A DNA stretch of 64,000 nucleotides from CAJBVW01 sp964457335 (GCA_964457335.1 CAYWGD010000024.1:11486-75485), one strand, 5' to 3'. Positions 34,278-42,560 are shown, numbered from the stretch's first letter. Notes: generated from the sequence alone by a model not told the origin. Made by a program: numbers and translations.

Positions 34278-34865
34278 CTACTCCCCGGCCTCGTTCGACG
34301 CGCCCGGCGTGCCCATCGACACGTAGTGCCAGCCGTCCTCCTCGGAGCCGTCGGCGACGCGCGCGGCCGACACGTCGGGGAGCATGTCGTGGTAGTCGAT
34401 CCAGTCGGCGCGGCGGCCCTCCGGCGTGAACAGCGCGAGCTCCTCGCCGTCGGAGGACAGCGCGAAGGCGAGGTGGGTGGGGCCGAGCGCGGGCAGCCCG
34501 TCGGCGGCCAGCACGAGGAAGCCGTTCGCCGGGACGATCAGCGACGCGGCGAAGACGTGCGTCGAGGGCACCGTCACGTCGTCGCTGATCGACCAGCCGA
34601 GGAGATCGACGTCCTCGCCGCCGTCGTTGTAGAGCTCGATCCAGTCGGGAAAGCTGCCGTCGTCCGCGGCCCAGGCGGTCTCGTTGTCCGCCATGAGCTC
34701 GTTGACGGAGAGCGCGGGCGTGGCGGCGGGCTCGCCGGAGTCGTCCGGTCCGTGGGAGTCGTCGGGCGTGCCGGAGCTGTCCGCGCCGGCGGGGGGCGCC
34801 CCGTCGTCCGTCGCGGCGCACCCGACGAGGGTGAGTGGAAAAAAGAGGAGGAGGAAGTCACGCAT
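34278..34865 (-). CDS. Lamin-tail-domain (LTD) lipoprotein
   Basis: 195-aa lipoprotein, leader MRDFLLLFFPLTLVGC with Cys16, followed by an Asp/Ser/Gly-rich linker. Residues about 52-190 are a bacterial lamin-tail domain: LSVNELMADN, DWIELYNDGGEDVDLLGWSISDD, ANGFLVLAADG, LALFTPEGRRADWIDY and a C-terminal YVSMGTPGASN are all standard elements. In bacteria LTDs are Ig-like surface modules that often accompany CotH kinases and nucleases. The divergent CotH gene starts 39 bp away, supporting a joint surface role. Confidence 0.85.
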   Translation of the reverse strand: MRDFLLLFFPLTLVGCAATDDGAPPAGADSSGTPDDSHGPDDSGEPAATPALSVNELMADNETAWAADDGSFPDWIELYNDGGEDVDLLGWSISDDVTVPSTHVFAASLIVPANGFLVLAADGLPALGPTHLAFALSSDGEELALFTPEGRRADWIDYHDMLPDVSAARVADGSEEDGWHYVSMGTPGASNEAGE

Positions 34866-34904
34866 TGTCTCAACACCCCGGGAGGCAGTGCGTAGCTAAG
34901 CACC

Positions 34905-36866
34905 ATGTTCCTCTGCCTCCTCGCCTGTGTCTCGCCCTTCCAGAATCCAGTAGATCCGCCGATTCTCGAAATTCTCCCGGACGCCGGCGAGGGCGAGACG
35001 CCCGAATCCCTGCCCGAGGGGGACGCCCGCGAGGAGGAGCTGCCCTCGACGAAGCTGACCTTCGACCACGCCCGCGGGCTCTACTACGACCCGTTCACCG
35101 TCACGATCGCCACGGACCTCACCGAGGGCGAGCTCCTCTACACGCTCGACGGCAGCGACCCCGCCGAGCACGGCGTCGTGTACGACGGGCCCGTGAGCGT
35201 GACCACGACGACCATCCTGCGCGCCACCGTGGTCGTGGACGACGCGCCCGTGGTCCCGACCGTCACGGCCACCTACCTGTTCCCGGCGCACGTGCCGGAC
35301 CAGGAGGCCCCCGAGGACTGGCCGCGGCAGTGGTGGACCGACGAGATCGGCGGCCCCTGGGACGCCGACTACGAGATGGACGAGGAGGTGACCTCGAGCG
35401 CGAGCTGGCAGGCCCACGCGATCTTCGAGGAGCTCCCGATCCTCTCGGTGGTGGTCGACCCGGACGAGCTCTGGGACGAGCGGCGCGGCATGCACGAGAA
35501 CCCGATGGAGGTCGGCGAGTTGTGGGAGCGCGCCGCCTCGGTGGAGCTCATCGACGGCGACGCCGGGTTCACGATCGACTGCGGCATCCGCTTGCACGGC
35601 GGCACCAGCCGCGAGCCGGAGAAGACGCCGAAGAAGGCCTTCCGGCTCCACTTCCGCGGGGAGCGCGGCCCCGAGACGCTGGAGTACAAGGTGTTCCCGG
35701 ACAGCGACCGGACGAGCTTCGAGAAGCTCGTGCTGCGCGCCGGTTACAACCGCAGCTGGGGCCACTTCGAGCACATCGGTCGGAAGCGCGCCGACTACGT
35801 CCGCGAGCGCTTCGGACACGAGGTGTACCGGGGGATGGGGTACGAGGCGCCGCACGTGCGGCACGTGCACCTGTTCCTCGACGGGCTGTACTGGGGGCTC
35901 TACCAGATCGAGGAGCGCCCCGACGCCGACTTCCTGGCCGCCTACGTGGGCGGCACCCCCGACAGCTGGGACGTGCTGAACATGGGGGAGGTCATGGCCG
36001 GGGACGACGTGGCCTGGCGGGAGCTCCTGGATCTCATCCACGGGGATCTGAGCAGCCCCGAGGCCTACGCCGAGGTGGAGGCCCGCCTCGATCTCGAGCG
36101 CTTCGCCGACTACGTCCTGCTCGAGTACACCCTCGGGAACGTGGACTGGCCGGACCGCAACTGGTACGCGGCGCGCCCGCGCGAAGAGGGCGGCCGCTGG
36201 GTCTTCCACACCTGGGACAGCGAGTTCATCATCCCGAACTCCGACTACTTCTGGATCTACGCGGAGGAGGACGATCCCGGCGAGATCATGAACTCGCTCC
36301 GTGCCAACGAGGAGTTCCGGATCCTGTTCGCGGACGCCATCTACCGCCACCTGTCGCCGGGCGCGGCGCTCTCGCCCGAGGTGCTGATCCCGCTGTTCCA
36401 GTCGCTCGCCGACCCCATCGTGCCGGGGATCATCGCGGAGTCGGCGCGCTGGGGCGACCACTGGCGGGACGTCCGCGGGGACATCACCGCCGAGGTCTAC
36501 ACCTACGACACGCACTGGCTCGGGGAGCTCGACCGCATCACGCGCGTGTTCTTCCCGCCCCGGAACACCTACGCCCTCGCGACGTACCGGGCCGAGGGCC
36601 TCTACCCGCCGATGGACCCGCCGGTGGCGTCTCCCGGGGCGGGGGCCGTCGAGGCGGGCGACACCGTCACGCTCACGGTGCCCGAGGGCGAGGTCTGGTA
36701 CACGACCGACGGGACGGACCCCCGCGCGCGGGGCGGCGACGTGGCCGACACCGCGCGCCGGTATACCGCGCCCTTCCAGCTGACCACGGACACGACCGTG
36801 CGTACTCGCGTGCTGACGACCGCCGGGTGGAGCGCGCTGGCCGAGGTCGCGTACACGGTGAATTGA
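34905..36866 (+). CDS. CotH-kinase surface lipoprotein with chitobiase-like C-terminal domains
   Basis: 653 aa; short lipoprotein leader MFLCLLAC (Cys8). A first chitobiase/hexosaminidase C-terminal-type domain (GELLYTLDGSDP) is near 75-125. The CotH kinase-like domain spans about 175-520, with RLHGGTSREPEKTPKKAFRL, LVLRAGYNRSWG, LFLDGLYWGLYQIEERPD and HTWDSEFI supplying the expected Arg/Lys, glycine-turn and acidic catalytic elements. A second chitobiase-like domain (EVWYTTDGTDPRARGG) closes the chain. CotH-family proteins are atypical protein kinases in spore coats and on surfaces; the substrate here is unknown. It is divergent from the lamin-tail gene. Confidence 0.87.
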   Translation: MFLCLLACVSPFQNPVDPPILEILPDAGEGETPESLPEGDAREEELPSTKLTFDHARGLYYDPFTVTIATDLTEGELLYTLDGSDPAEHGVVYDGPVSVTTTTILRATVVVDDAPVVPTVTATYLFPAHVPDQEAPEDWPRQWWTDEIGGPWDADYEMDEEVTSSASWQAHAIFEELPILSVVVDPDELWDERRGMHENPMEVGELWERAASVELIDGDAGFTIDCGIRLHGGTSREPEKTPKKAFRLHFRGERGPETLEYKVFPDSDRTSFEKLVLRAGYNRSWGHFEHIGRKRADYVRERFGHEVYRGMGYEAPHVRHVHLFLDGLYWGLYQIEERPDADFLAAYVGGTPDSWDVLNMGEVMAGDDVAWRELLDLIHGDLSSPEAYAEVEARLDLERFADYVLLEYTLGNVDWPDRNWYAARPREEGGRWVFHTWDSEFIIPNSDYFWIYAEEDDPGEIMNSLRANEEFRILFADAIYRHLSPGAALSPEVLIPLFQSLADPIVPGIIAESARWGDHWRDVRGDITAEVYTYDTHWLGELDRITRVFFPPRNTYALATYRAEGLYPPMDPPVASPGAGAVEAGDTVTLTVPEGEVWYTTDGTDPRARGGDVADTARRYTAPFQLTTDTTVRTRVLTTAGWSALAEVAYTVN

Positions 36867-36876
36867 GGCGAGTGGT

Positions 36877-37533
36877 TCAGGACCGGCCGAGGAAGATCAC
36901 GTGCCGGGCGCCCTTGCCGGCGTGGGCGCGGACGCGGTGCACCTCGGGGCGCAGCCCCGCGCGCTCGAGGCGCTTGGGGAAGTCGGGGGCGTCGTAGGCC
37001 GACCAGTAGGCGACGACGCCGCCGGGACGCAGCGCCATGCGCGCGCGCTTGAGGCCCTCGGGCGCGTACAGCGCGGCGTTGCCGGCCTGGGTGAAGGCGT
37101 CGGGGCCGTTGTCCACGTCCAGGAGGATCACGTCCCAGGTTCCCGGCGTTGCGCGCAGCACCGCGGTCACGTCGTCGACCACCAGCGTGACGCGGGGATC
37201 GTCGAGGGGGTGGCCGGCGAGGGGCCCGAGCGGGCCGCGGTTCCAGTCCACGACCGCGGCGGCGAGCTCGCACACCGTGACGCGCCCGCCTGCCGGCAGG
37301 TTTTCGAGCGCGGCGCGGAGCGTGAACCCCATGCCCAGGCCGCCGACGAGCACGCGCGCGTCGGGACGCGACACGCGCGCGAGCCGCGCCATCTCCTCCT
37401 CGGAGCCGTGCATGCGGCTCGACATCAGGTCGGCGCCGCCCGCGCGGATGAGCCACTCCTCGCCGCGCTGGTGGAGCGAGAGCGAGGTGCCGTCGGCGGT
37501 GACGGCGGTCGCGACGGTCAGGAGCGGACGCAC
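36877..37533 (-). CDS. Spermidine-synthase-like SAM-dependent methyltransferase fold protein
   Basis: 218 aa, GTG start. It has a Rossmann SAM-binding core: VLVGGLGMGFTLRAAL (motif I, near 62-77), VTVCELAAAVVDWN (acidic ribose-binding end), VTLVVDDVTAVL and WDVILLDVDNGPD. This pattern is typical of SpeE-like proteins annotated as spermidine synthase-like, but the usual polyamine-site signature (GGGDG) is changed to GGLGMG, so it may be a methyltransferase or inactive paralogue. It sits between two CotH genes with no visible operon partner. Cytoplasmic. Confidence 0.75.
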   Translation of the reverse strand: MRPLLTVATAVTADGTSLSLHQRGEEWLIRAGGADLMSSRMHGSEEEMARLARVSRPDARVLVGGLGMGFTLRAALENLPAGGRVTVCELAAAVVDWNRGPLGPLAGHPLDDPRVTLVVDDVTAVLRATPGTWDVILLDVDNGPDAFTQAGNAALYAPEGLKRARMALRPGGVVAYWSAYDAPDFPKRLERAGLRPEVHRVRAHAGKGARHVIFLGRS

Positions 37534-37560
37534 GCGGCGGACTAACCCGCCGGTGCGCGG

Positions 37561-38829
37561 CTACTCCAGGCCCATCTGGCCCCGCACGCGGTCGGGCCAG
37601 TTCTGGATGCGCGTGAGGAGCGCGGTGCGCGCCGCGGTCACCTGGGACTCGGTGTAGGGGCGGCGCGGGTCCTCCTCGAGGAGCGGCGCGGAGAGCTCCC
37701 ACACGTCGAGCGCCCAGCTCTCGACGTCGAAGCTCTCGTAGGTCGCGAGCGCGTCGGTGGTGTGCTGGTAGAGGGCCTCGACGCAGTCCGCGTCGTCCAT
37801 GCAGCCCGCGGCGACGGCGCCTTCGGCGTAGCTCCACTGCATGCCGGTGTCCCAGCTCTCGTCCATGCCCCAGGGGGAGAAGTCGAAGCGGTTGTCGCCC
37901 GGCTGGCGGTACACGAAGTAGTCGTTGAGGTTGTAGGGGTAGCCGTCGCGGTTGCCGATCGCGATGCTGTAGGCCCAGAAGTCGAGGAAGTTGTCCATGT
38001 CGAGGACGGTGTCGGCCTCCTCGAGGAAGGCGTCGGCGGGCGCGCCGTTGAGCGTCTGGCGGACCGTGTCGAGCGCGGCCTCGTCGCCGGGCCCGCACAC
38101 GAGCTCGAAGTACTGGGTGCCGCGGCGCGTGAAGTCGGCGTAGTCGTTGCCTTCCCAGAGGTCGCCCGAGCCGTCGCCGTAGCGGCGCTCCAAGAGGTGG
38201 TCGTCCATCGACTCCAGGTTGGTGTAGAGCCCGAAGAGCTCGCCGTTGACGCTCACGCGGGCGTAGTTGAGGCGGGGGACGGCCAGGCCGGCTGCGCTCC
38301 AGAGCGCGTAGCCGATCATCTCCTTGGACTGCGTCGGGTCGCCCACCATGTTGTTCAGCGTCAGCCGTTCGAGCGTCGCGAACTTCTGCCCCTGTACGTA
38401 CTCGTTGAACTTCACCTTGAAGGCCGGCTTGCCGTCGAAGTCCTGGTAGCTCGAGCTCCCCTTGAGCCGGATCCCCACGGTGTCGAAGCGCGTCCCGTTG
38501 ATCACGACGTTGCCCACGACGTACTCGAAGGGGTCGCGACGCAGGGCGCGCAGCTCGTCGTCCCCGAGCTCGAGCTCGATCACCTGCACGACCGCCGGGT
38601 CGTAGAACGCGGCGTACAGGGCCTCGAGCTCCGCCTCGGTGGGGCCCGTGTCCTCGCCGGTGTCGGTGTCCGTGTCGACCCAGGAGGTGTCGCCCTCGAT
38701 GTGCTCGACGTCGGTGTCCTCGACGGGGGCGCCCGTGTCGTCCGTCGAGTCGAGAGGGGTCCCGCGTGGCGAGCAGGCGGTCAACAGCAGGGCGAACAGC
38801 GGCATCAGCGGTCCCGCGCGGACCCGCAT
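37561..38829 (-). CDS. CotH-kinase lipoprotein, Asp/Thr linker type
   Basis: 422-aa lipoprotein; leader ends LLLTAC (Cys19), then an Asp/Thr/Glu-rich linker to about residue 65. The CotH domain covers most of the rest: IRLKGSSSYQDFDGKPAFKV, ERLTLNNMVGDPTQSKE, VNGELFGLYTNLESMDD, and near 285-325 NLNDYFVYRQPGDNR with PWGMDESWD carrying the catalytic Asp residues. It is closely similar in order and motifs to the protein encoded at 53122-54378, so the two are paralogues; the protein at 34905-36866 is more distant. Surface-exposed protein kinase is the family-based role. Confidence 0.87.
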   Translation of the reverse strand: MRVRAGPLMPLFALLLTACSPRGTPLDSTDDTGAPVEDTDVEHIEGDTSWVDTDTDTGEDTGPTEAELEALYAAFYDPAVVQVIELELGDDELRALRRDPFEYVVGNVVINGTRFDTVGIRLKGSSSYQDFDGKPAFKVKFNEYVQGQKFATLERLTLNNMVGDPTQSKEMIGYALWSAAGLAVPRLNYARVSVNGELFGLYTNLESMDDHLLERRYGDGSGDLWEGNDYADFTRRGTQYFELVCGPGDEAALDTVRQTLNGAPADAFLEEADTVLDMDNFLDFWAYSIAIGNRDGYPYNLNDYFVYRQPGDNRFDFSPWGMDESWDTGMQWSYAEGAVAAGCMDDADCVEALYQHTTDALATYESFDVESWALDVWELSAPLLEEDPRRPYTESQVTAARTALLTRIQNWPDRVRGQMGLE

Positions 38830-39067
38830 CGTACACCCGGGCCCGGCCGTCCTCGCCCTCGAAAAGTTTCACGGGCGCGTGGCCGCGCGCCTGGGAGCAA
38901 GGAGCGCCCGAATTCGTGCGCGGGCCTCCCCACCCGGGGCGGCCCTCCCCGCGGGTCCCCGCGCCGGTCGCCGAGCCCGCGCACGGGGCCCGTCGCGACG
39001 GCGCGGGGGCGGCGACGAGCGGATCCCGCCGCCGCGGTAGCGGGACCGCAATGCGGTACGGGCTCCT

Positions 39068-39301
39068 CTAGTCCTCTTCGCGCCGGCCGGACTCGGCGCG
39101 CTTGCCCGCTTCGATGAGCTCGCGGACGCGCTGGCCGCCCTTGTGCCCGATCTCCGAGTAGCCCTCGGAGCCGAGCTCCTCGCGGCGCTTCTCGCCGCCC
39201 ATGCGGCCCGCTTCGCGGACGCTCATCGACCCGCGGTCGGTCTCCTCGGAGGCCTTGGGCGCGCGGGCGGTCTCCCGGTCCAGGTTTCGATCCTTCGGCA
39301 T
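39068..39301 (-). CDS. Short KGG-repeat stress-induced-type protein
   Basis: 77 aa, hydrophilic and disordered-looking. It contains SVREAGRMGGEKRREELGSEGYSEIGHKGG, here split as REAGRMGGEKRREELG and GYSEIGHKGGQRVRELIEAG: two units of the GsiB/Em-type KGG motif found in bacterial general-stress proteins and plant LEA group 1. I chose the second of two adjacent ATGs (39301) for better spacing from GGAGGG. It lies just downstream of, and shares over half its sequence style with, the longer paralogue, suggesting duplication. Confidence 0.75.
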   Translation of the reverse strand: MPKDRNLDRETARAPKASEETDRGSMSVREAGRMGGEKRREELGSEGYSEIGHKGGQRVRELIEAGKRAESGRREED

Positions 39302-39333
39302 CATCCCTCCATCAAGCTGGTGTGCCCGAGGGT

Positions 39334-39363
39334 CCTCCGCACGGCCTCGTGGCCGCGCGGAGG
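39334..39363 (-). terminator. Hairpin after the long KGG protein gene
   Basis: Arms 39334-39346 (CCTCCGCACGGCC) and 39351-39363 (GGCCGCGCGGAGG) pair over 13 bp with one mismatch around a 4-nt loop, six bases beyond the stop. It separates the two KGG genes. No T-run is evident. Confidence 0.55.
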
Positions 39364-39369
39364 GGGGCC

Positions 39370-39756
39370 TCATTCGTTCTCGCGGTGGCCGCCGCCCTTG
39401 CGGGCCTCGGCTTCCTTGCCCTCTTCGATGAGCTCGCGGACGCGCTGGCCGCCCTTGTGGCCGATCTCCGAGTAGCCCTCGGGGCCGAGCTGCTCCTTGC
39501 GCGCCTCGCCGCCCATGCGGCCGATCTCCGAGTAGCCCTCGGGGCCGAGCTGCTCCTTGCGCGTCTCGCCGCCTTTCTTCCCGATCTCCGAGAAGAACTC
39601 GGAGCCCCGCTCCCGCGCGACGGTCTCGCCACCCTTGCGGCCGATCTCCGCGTAGCCCTCGGAGCCGAGCTCCTCGCGACGCTTCTCCCCGCCGAGACGC
39701 CCCGCCTCGCGGACGGTCATATCGCCTCCGCCCTTCCCCTTCTTCTCCTGTGGCAT
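39370..39756 (-). CDS. KGG-repeat stress-induced-type protein
   Basis: 128 aa, very hydrophilic, composed of about five 20-residue units of the type GYSEIGRMGGEARKEQLGPE, the repeat of GsiB/Em-like desiccation and general-stress proteins. The ATG at 39756 has GGGGGAGGG four bases upstream. It probably acts as a cytosolic hydration or chaperone-like protein under drying or starvation; this is family inference. An inverted repeat (39800-39818) lies 44 bp upstream and may regulate it. Confidence 0.85.
   Translation of the reverse strand: MPQEKKGKGGGDMTVREAGRLGGEKRREELGSEGYAEIGRKGGETVARERGSEFFSEIGKKGGETRKEQLGPEGYSEIGRMGGEARKEQLGPEGYSEIGHKGGQRVRELIEEGKEAEARKGGGHRENE
39461..39700. repeat. 60-bp tandem repeats in the KGG gene
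   Basis: The block beginning CCGATCTCCG recurs exactly every 60 bp at 39461, 39521, 39581 and 39641. The first two copies are nearly identical and the others are diverged. It encodes the 20-aa protein repeat and points to growth by unequal exchange. Confidence 0.85.
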
Positions 39757-40163
39757 CGAACCCTCCCCCTTGGCCGTTTATGGCCTGTCGTTTGGGTAGG
39801 CATGCCTGGGTGGCATGCAACGTCGAGGCCGGCCGTACGCTACCGTTCGTGACAAAACCAACCGGTGGCGCTCGTGGTCATCGTGGGGCGCGCGCTCCGC
39901 GGAGGGGGGAGGGGGGGGCCGCCGGACCGCCCCTTCCCCTCGAACGTGGTCGCCGCGGGCAGCGCGTCCACGAGGAACGGTCGCCGCCCCAGGACGGGGG
40001 GCGGCGGCGGGGCGGCGGCGGGCGGGGCTTCGCGGCCCGGCTCCGGGTCGGGGCGCGCCCCGATCGCAGGGAATCGTCCCGACGGGTTGACGATCGGACC
40101 CGCGGGGGGCACGTTGAGGGGAGATTCGGTGTCCGAGCGCGAGCTCGGCGCCTTTTCCCTACC
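39757..40163. other. 407-bp gap between the KGG gene and ssrA
   Basis: Apart from the inverted repeat above, this gap holds a G-run-rich stretch (39900-40030) and the start region of ssrA. A 140-codon minus-strand frame crosses it but runs into ssrA and has Pro/Arg-rich composition without domain features, so no gene is called. TTGACG at 40087-40092 might be a -35 box, but it is 72 bp from the tmRNA 5' end, too far without another element. Confidence 0.5.
39800..39818. promoter_or_regulatory. Inverted repeat upstream of the KGG gene
   Basis: GCATGCC and GGCATGC (7-bp arms, 5-bp spacer) lie 44 bp upstream of the KGG ATG at 39756, a plausible operator position. The binding protein is unknown. 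Confidence 0.35.
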
Positions 40164-40533
40164 GGGGGCGTACCGGTTTCGACGGGGTACTGGAAGGCCG
40201 AGGGGCGTGGCGAGGTGCGGGTCGCCTTCATCGATCCAAAAGCAAGCTGCCAACAACAGCAACCACTTCAGCGAGGCCCTCGCGGCTTAGTTGAGGTCCT
40301 GGGGCCATAACAGAGCCCCAGGCGTCCGGTAGAGCGTGATCGAACTCCACTGGGCGTATACCAGATCCGCAGCAGACCCGGGGCCGAGCACCCGCCGGGC
40401 GAGCGAAGTTCAAACAGGGGGCTCTGACGGTGGCCAAAGGTCACGACACTCGCCGATGAGTTTTCGGCAGGCCACGTATCTCCAGAGTTAGAAGGTGCTT
40501 CGGACGCGGGTTCGACTCCCGCCGCCTCCACCA
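40164..40533 (+). ncRNA. ssrA: Transfer-messenger RNA (tmRNA), encoded CCA
   Basis: The 5' end GGGGGCG pairs with 3' CGCCTCC to form the acceptor stem, followed by an encoded ACCA. The T-arm GGTTCGACTCC lies just before the 3' end. The message part encodes the proteolysis tag AANNSNHFSEALAA followed by TAG (about 40249-40290), ending in the typical ALAA. The RNA rescues stalled ribosomes with SmpB and tags the product for ClpXP-type proteases. About 370 nt, one-piece form. Its 3' end and terminator serve as attachment site for the island immediately downstream. Confidence 0.97.
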
Positions 40534-40586
40534 CTTCAAACACGCTTCGCCCGGCCTAATCCGCCGGGCGAAGTCGTGTCGGGGGG
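40509..40586 (+). repeat. attL: 78-bp direct repeat at the ssrA 3' end
   Basis: Perfect match to 49106-49183. It starts with GGTTCGACTCCC (T-arm of the tmRNA) and runs through CCACCA-proximal bases, the terminator hairpin and a G6 run. The preceding base differs between the two copies, which defines the boundary. Confidence 0.95.
40545..40573 (+). terminator. ssrA terminator hairpin
   Basis: CTTCGCCCGG (40545-40554) and CCGGGCGAAG (40564-40573) form a perfect 10-bp stem around a 9-nt loop, 11 bases after the tmRNA CCA. An identical copy lies in attR (49142-49170), so each end of the island keeps a terminator. Confidence 0.75.
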
Positions 40587-40591
40587 GCGAT

Positions 40592-40609
40592 TCCGCCAGA
40601 ACTCCGCCA
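40592..40609 (+). repeat. 18-bp arm-type site, left copy
   Basis: TCCGCCAGAACTCCGCCA, itself two TCCGCCA units separated by GAAC, six bases inside attL. It is identical to 48957-48974 and, inverted, to 43724-43741. Its placement at both ends and beside the integrase gene is what arm-type integrase/excisionase sites would show. Confidence 0.7.
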
Positions 40610-40658
40610 GATGGCGGAGGAGCAGCCCGGCCCTCACGAACACAGCCTGGAGGCGACA

Positions 40659-40935
40659 ATGGCGAAGCGTCCGACGCCCGAGAACGTCACCGACATGAGC
40701 CTTCCCCAGCTCCGCGCGCGGGTTCGTCGACCCCTCGTCTGTGACGCGGGACGACGACGGCGAGGTCACCTACGACTACAGCGAGCGCGGCTGGCAGCAC
40801 TTCACCGACGAGGACCACCGCCGGTTCGGCGACGCCATCGACGCCACCGCCGAGCGGCAGGCGGAGGCCACGGAGCGACAGCGCCGCGAGACCGAGGACG
40901 CGCGCGCGCAGCGGCTCCGAGACGAGGAGGAGTAG
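40659..40935 (+). pseudogene. Small hydrophilic protein gene with a probable frameshift
   Basis: GGAGG five bases before an ATG at 40659 starts a frame reading MAKRPTPENVTDMSLPQLRAR. Around 40710 the coding signal moves to another frame (GFVDPSSVTRDDDGEVTYD...) and ends in a charged helix, AERQAEATERQRRETEDA, with the stop at 40935. A one-base excess (or two-base loss) in the GC-rich CGCGCGGG stretch would join them into an ~90-aa protein. Alternatively translation starts at the GTG at 40741, giving 64 aa. Function unknown. Confidence 0.45.
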
Positions 40936-40966
40936 GGGTCGCGCGCCGAGGGCCGGCGGGCCCGAG

Positions 40967-41923
40967 TCAGGGCCCGATGCGCCGGATGCCGTCGAAGCCG
41001 AACGTGAAGGTCATGCGGCGCTGTCGGCCGTCGAACTTCGTGTCGTTGAACCTCTGAATGTTGGGGTCGCGGTCCAGCATCCCGTCGAAGCCAGGCGGCT
41101 CACCGAGCAAGGCGACGGTGTAGGCCACGGAGCCGAACCTGACCGTGGCGACGGCCCAACGCACGGCCGCGACCCGCCCGCCGTCCGCCTCGCCGCCAAC
41201 TAGGAAGCGGAAGTGCGCCCCGGGTGGCCCCGCGACCAGCTTCTCGCCGTACGCTCGGCGGTCCCCCTCCTTGCGGTGTAGCAACCAGTCGCGCAGCGGC
41301 GCGAACTCGTCCCGAAGCGCCAGCCGGGGCGCGTGTACGACCAGCATGAGGTAGGCGGCCTTGCACAGCGCGCGCGAGGTCAGGTCTGGGCGGGGCTGGC
41401 GAACAAGGGCGGAGACGTGGAACTCGCCGGGCCCGCACTCGTCTGGCGGCTCGCCGGTGGGCTTGTCGCCGTCGCGGAGGTGAAGCTCGAAGCCTCGCTC
41501 ATGGTGGTGCGCCATCGTGACGGTGCGGCCAGCGCCCGCGTCGAACACCGCTGCCGCGTTCCCGGTGTCCAACATCGGACGGAGGAAGGCGGTCGTCCCA
41601 GACCGGAACAGGTCAAGCTCGCAGTCCGAAAGGGCGTGGTTCACGCGGTCGTCGACGACGCCCGGGGGCAGCTTGACCCACTTCACGCCGACCGCCTGGG
41701 GGACGACGTGCTCCCATTTCCGGGCGTGCTCGGGTGGAATGGGCTCCCAGGCAATCGGGCAGATGGACCGTCCGTCCTGGGTCAACAGCGCGCGCACCGT
41801 CTCCACTCGCTGCTTCCAGGTGTCCGGCGTGTAGGTCTCCGCGGGGCCGAGCCTCCGGTCGTCGCCATCGACGACGCACACCTCGACGGGGAGCGTCTGG
41901 GATTCGGGGGCGGGCTGGGTCAT
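40967..41923 (-). CDS. Island cargo protein with an HNH-like motif
   Basis: 318 aa from the ATG at 41923. Near residues 50-75 the sequence ICPIAWEPIPPEHARKWEHVVPQAVG resembles the core of HNH endonucleases (Cys pair, then EHVVPQ, where His is the general base), although only one Cys of the usual CxxC is present; here it is split as ICPIAWEPIPPEHARKW and EHVVPQAVG. The rest has no recognised domain; CGPGEFHVSAL and ALCKAAYLMLVVHAPRLAL suggest a mixed alpha/beta fold. It is convergent with the small frameshifted gene, next to the left end of the island, where defence or anti-defence cargo is common. A nuclease role is tentative. Confidence 0.55.
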   Translation of the reverse strand: MTQPAPESQTLPVEVCVVDGDDRRLGPAETYTPDTWKQRVETVRALLTQDGRSICPIAWEPIPPEHARKWEHVVPQAVGVKWVKLPPGVVDDRVNHALSDCELDLFRSGTTAFLRPMLDTGNAAAVFDAGAGRTVTMAHHHERGFELHLRDGDKPTGEPPDECGPGEFHVSALVRQPRPDLTSRALCKAAYLMLVVHAPRLALRDEFAPLRDWLLHRKEGDRRAYGEKLVAGPPGAHFRFLVGGEADGGRVAAVRWAVATVRFGSVAYTVALLGEPPGFDGMLDRDPNIQRFNDTKFDGRQRRMTFTFGFDGIRRIGP

Positions 41924-42265
41924 GCGGGGCAAGGTAGCCCGGCCACCGCTGCGAATGTCGCCTACCGCGCGTGGGGCACGGCAACGCCCCCGCGCGCCGG
42001 GTGGACCTAAAACAAGCGGGCCGGAGGGGCGTGGATTGTCGCCTTGTGAGGGCGACGTTTGTGGGGGAAGCAGGGGGCGGAGCCGGCCCGATGCCGGCCC
42101 GCATCCGGGTGGCCTCTCGTCCGTCCGCGGCGCTCACGCGGCCGAAGCGCGGCGCGCCGATTGTCGCCTCCCAGGGAACGGCCGCCAGATGCGGTTTCTC
42201 CCTTGGGATGAAGTTCGGTGCCCTCCGGGCATGAGACCAGGAGAACCCTTCCTGGAGACTCCCGA
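41924..42265. other. 342-bp non-coding gap before the excisionase gene
   Basis: No supported gene. It contains two copies of the island motif ATTGTCGCC (42035-42043 and 42160-42168), both in minus orientation, in the region expected to hold the excisionase/integrase promoter and the divergent promoter of the HNH-like gene. Confidence 0.6.
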
Positions 42266-42528
42266 ATGTCGCCTGAACTCGTCGACTCCGACTCGCTGGA
42301 ACTGCTCACGGTGGAAGAGGTCGGGACCTCTTCAAGGTGCGGACGCGGAAGGTCTACGACCTCGTCCGCGACGAAGGACTCCCGTTCGTGAGGATGGGCC
42401 GCTTCTGCCGCTTCGTCCGTCGTGAGCTGCGCCGGTGGCAGGAGTCGCGCATCGCCGCGAACCCCGTGCCCGGGGCCCCGTCCGCCGCGCCCGCCCTGCT
42501 CACGCGGGACTGGTCGCGCCGGGCCTAA
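42266..42528 (+). pseudogene. Excisionase-like helix-turn-helix gene, interrupted by a one-base deletion
   Basis: An ATG at 42266 reads MSPELVDSDSLELLTVEEVG, and the next frame continues LFKVRTRKVYDLVRDEGLPF, then VRMGRFCRFVRRELRRWQ, which is a classic HTH_17/Xis-type winged-helix DNA-binding domain. The frames join if one base is restored after 42325 (GTCGGGACC to GTCGGGGACC). With the fix the protein is about 87 aa, the normal size. It lies directly upstream of the integrase, the usual place for a recombination-directionality factor. The deletion is either real decay or a sequencing error. Confidence 0.7.
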
Positions 42529-42560
42529 GCGGCGCCGCCCTCACCCCGTAGGAGACAATC

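Noticed and set aside
38830..39067. Candidate small gene between the CotH and KGG genes
   Set aside because: Short overlapping frames only, all rich in Arg/Pro, none with a ribosome site or recognisable product.
39840..40262. A 140-codon minus-strand frame before and into ssrA
   Set aside because: It runs antisense through the tmRNA 5' part, is Pro/Arg-rich and has no ribosome site.
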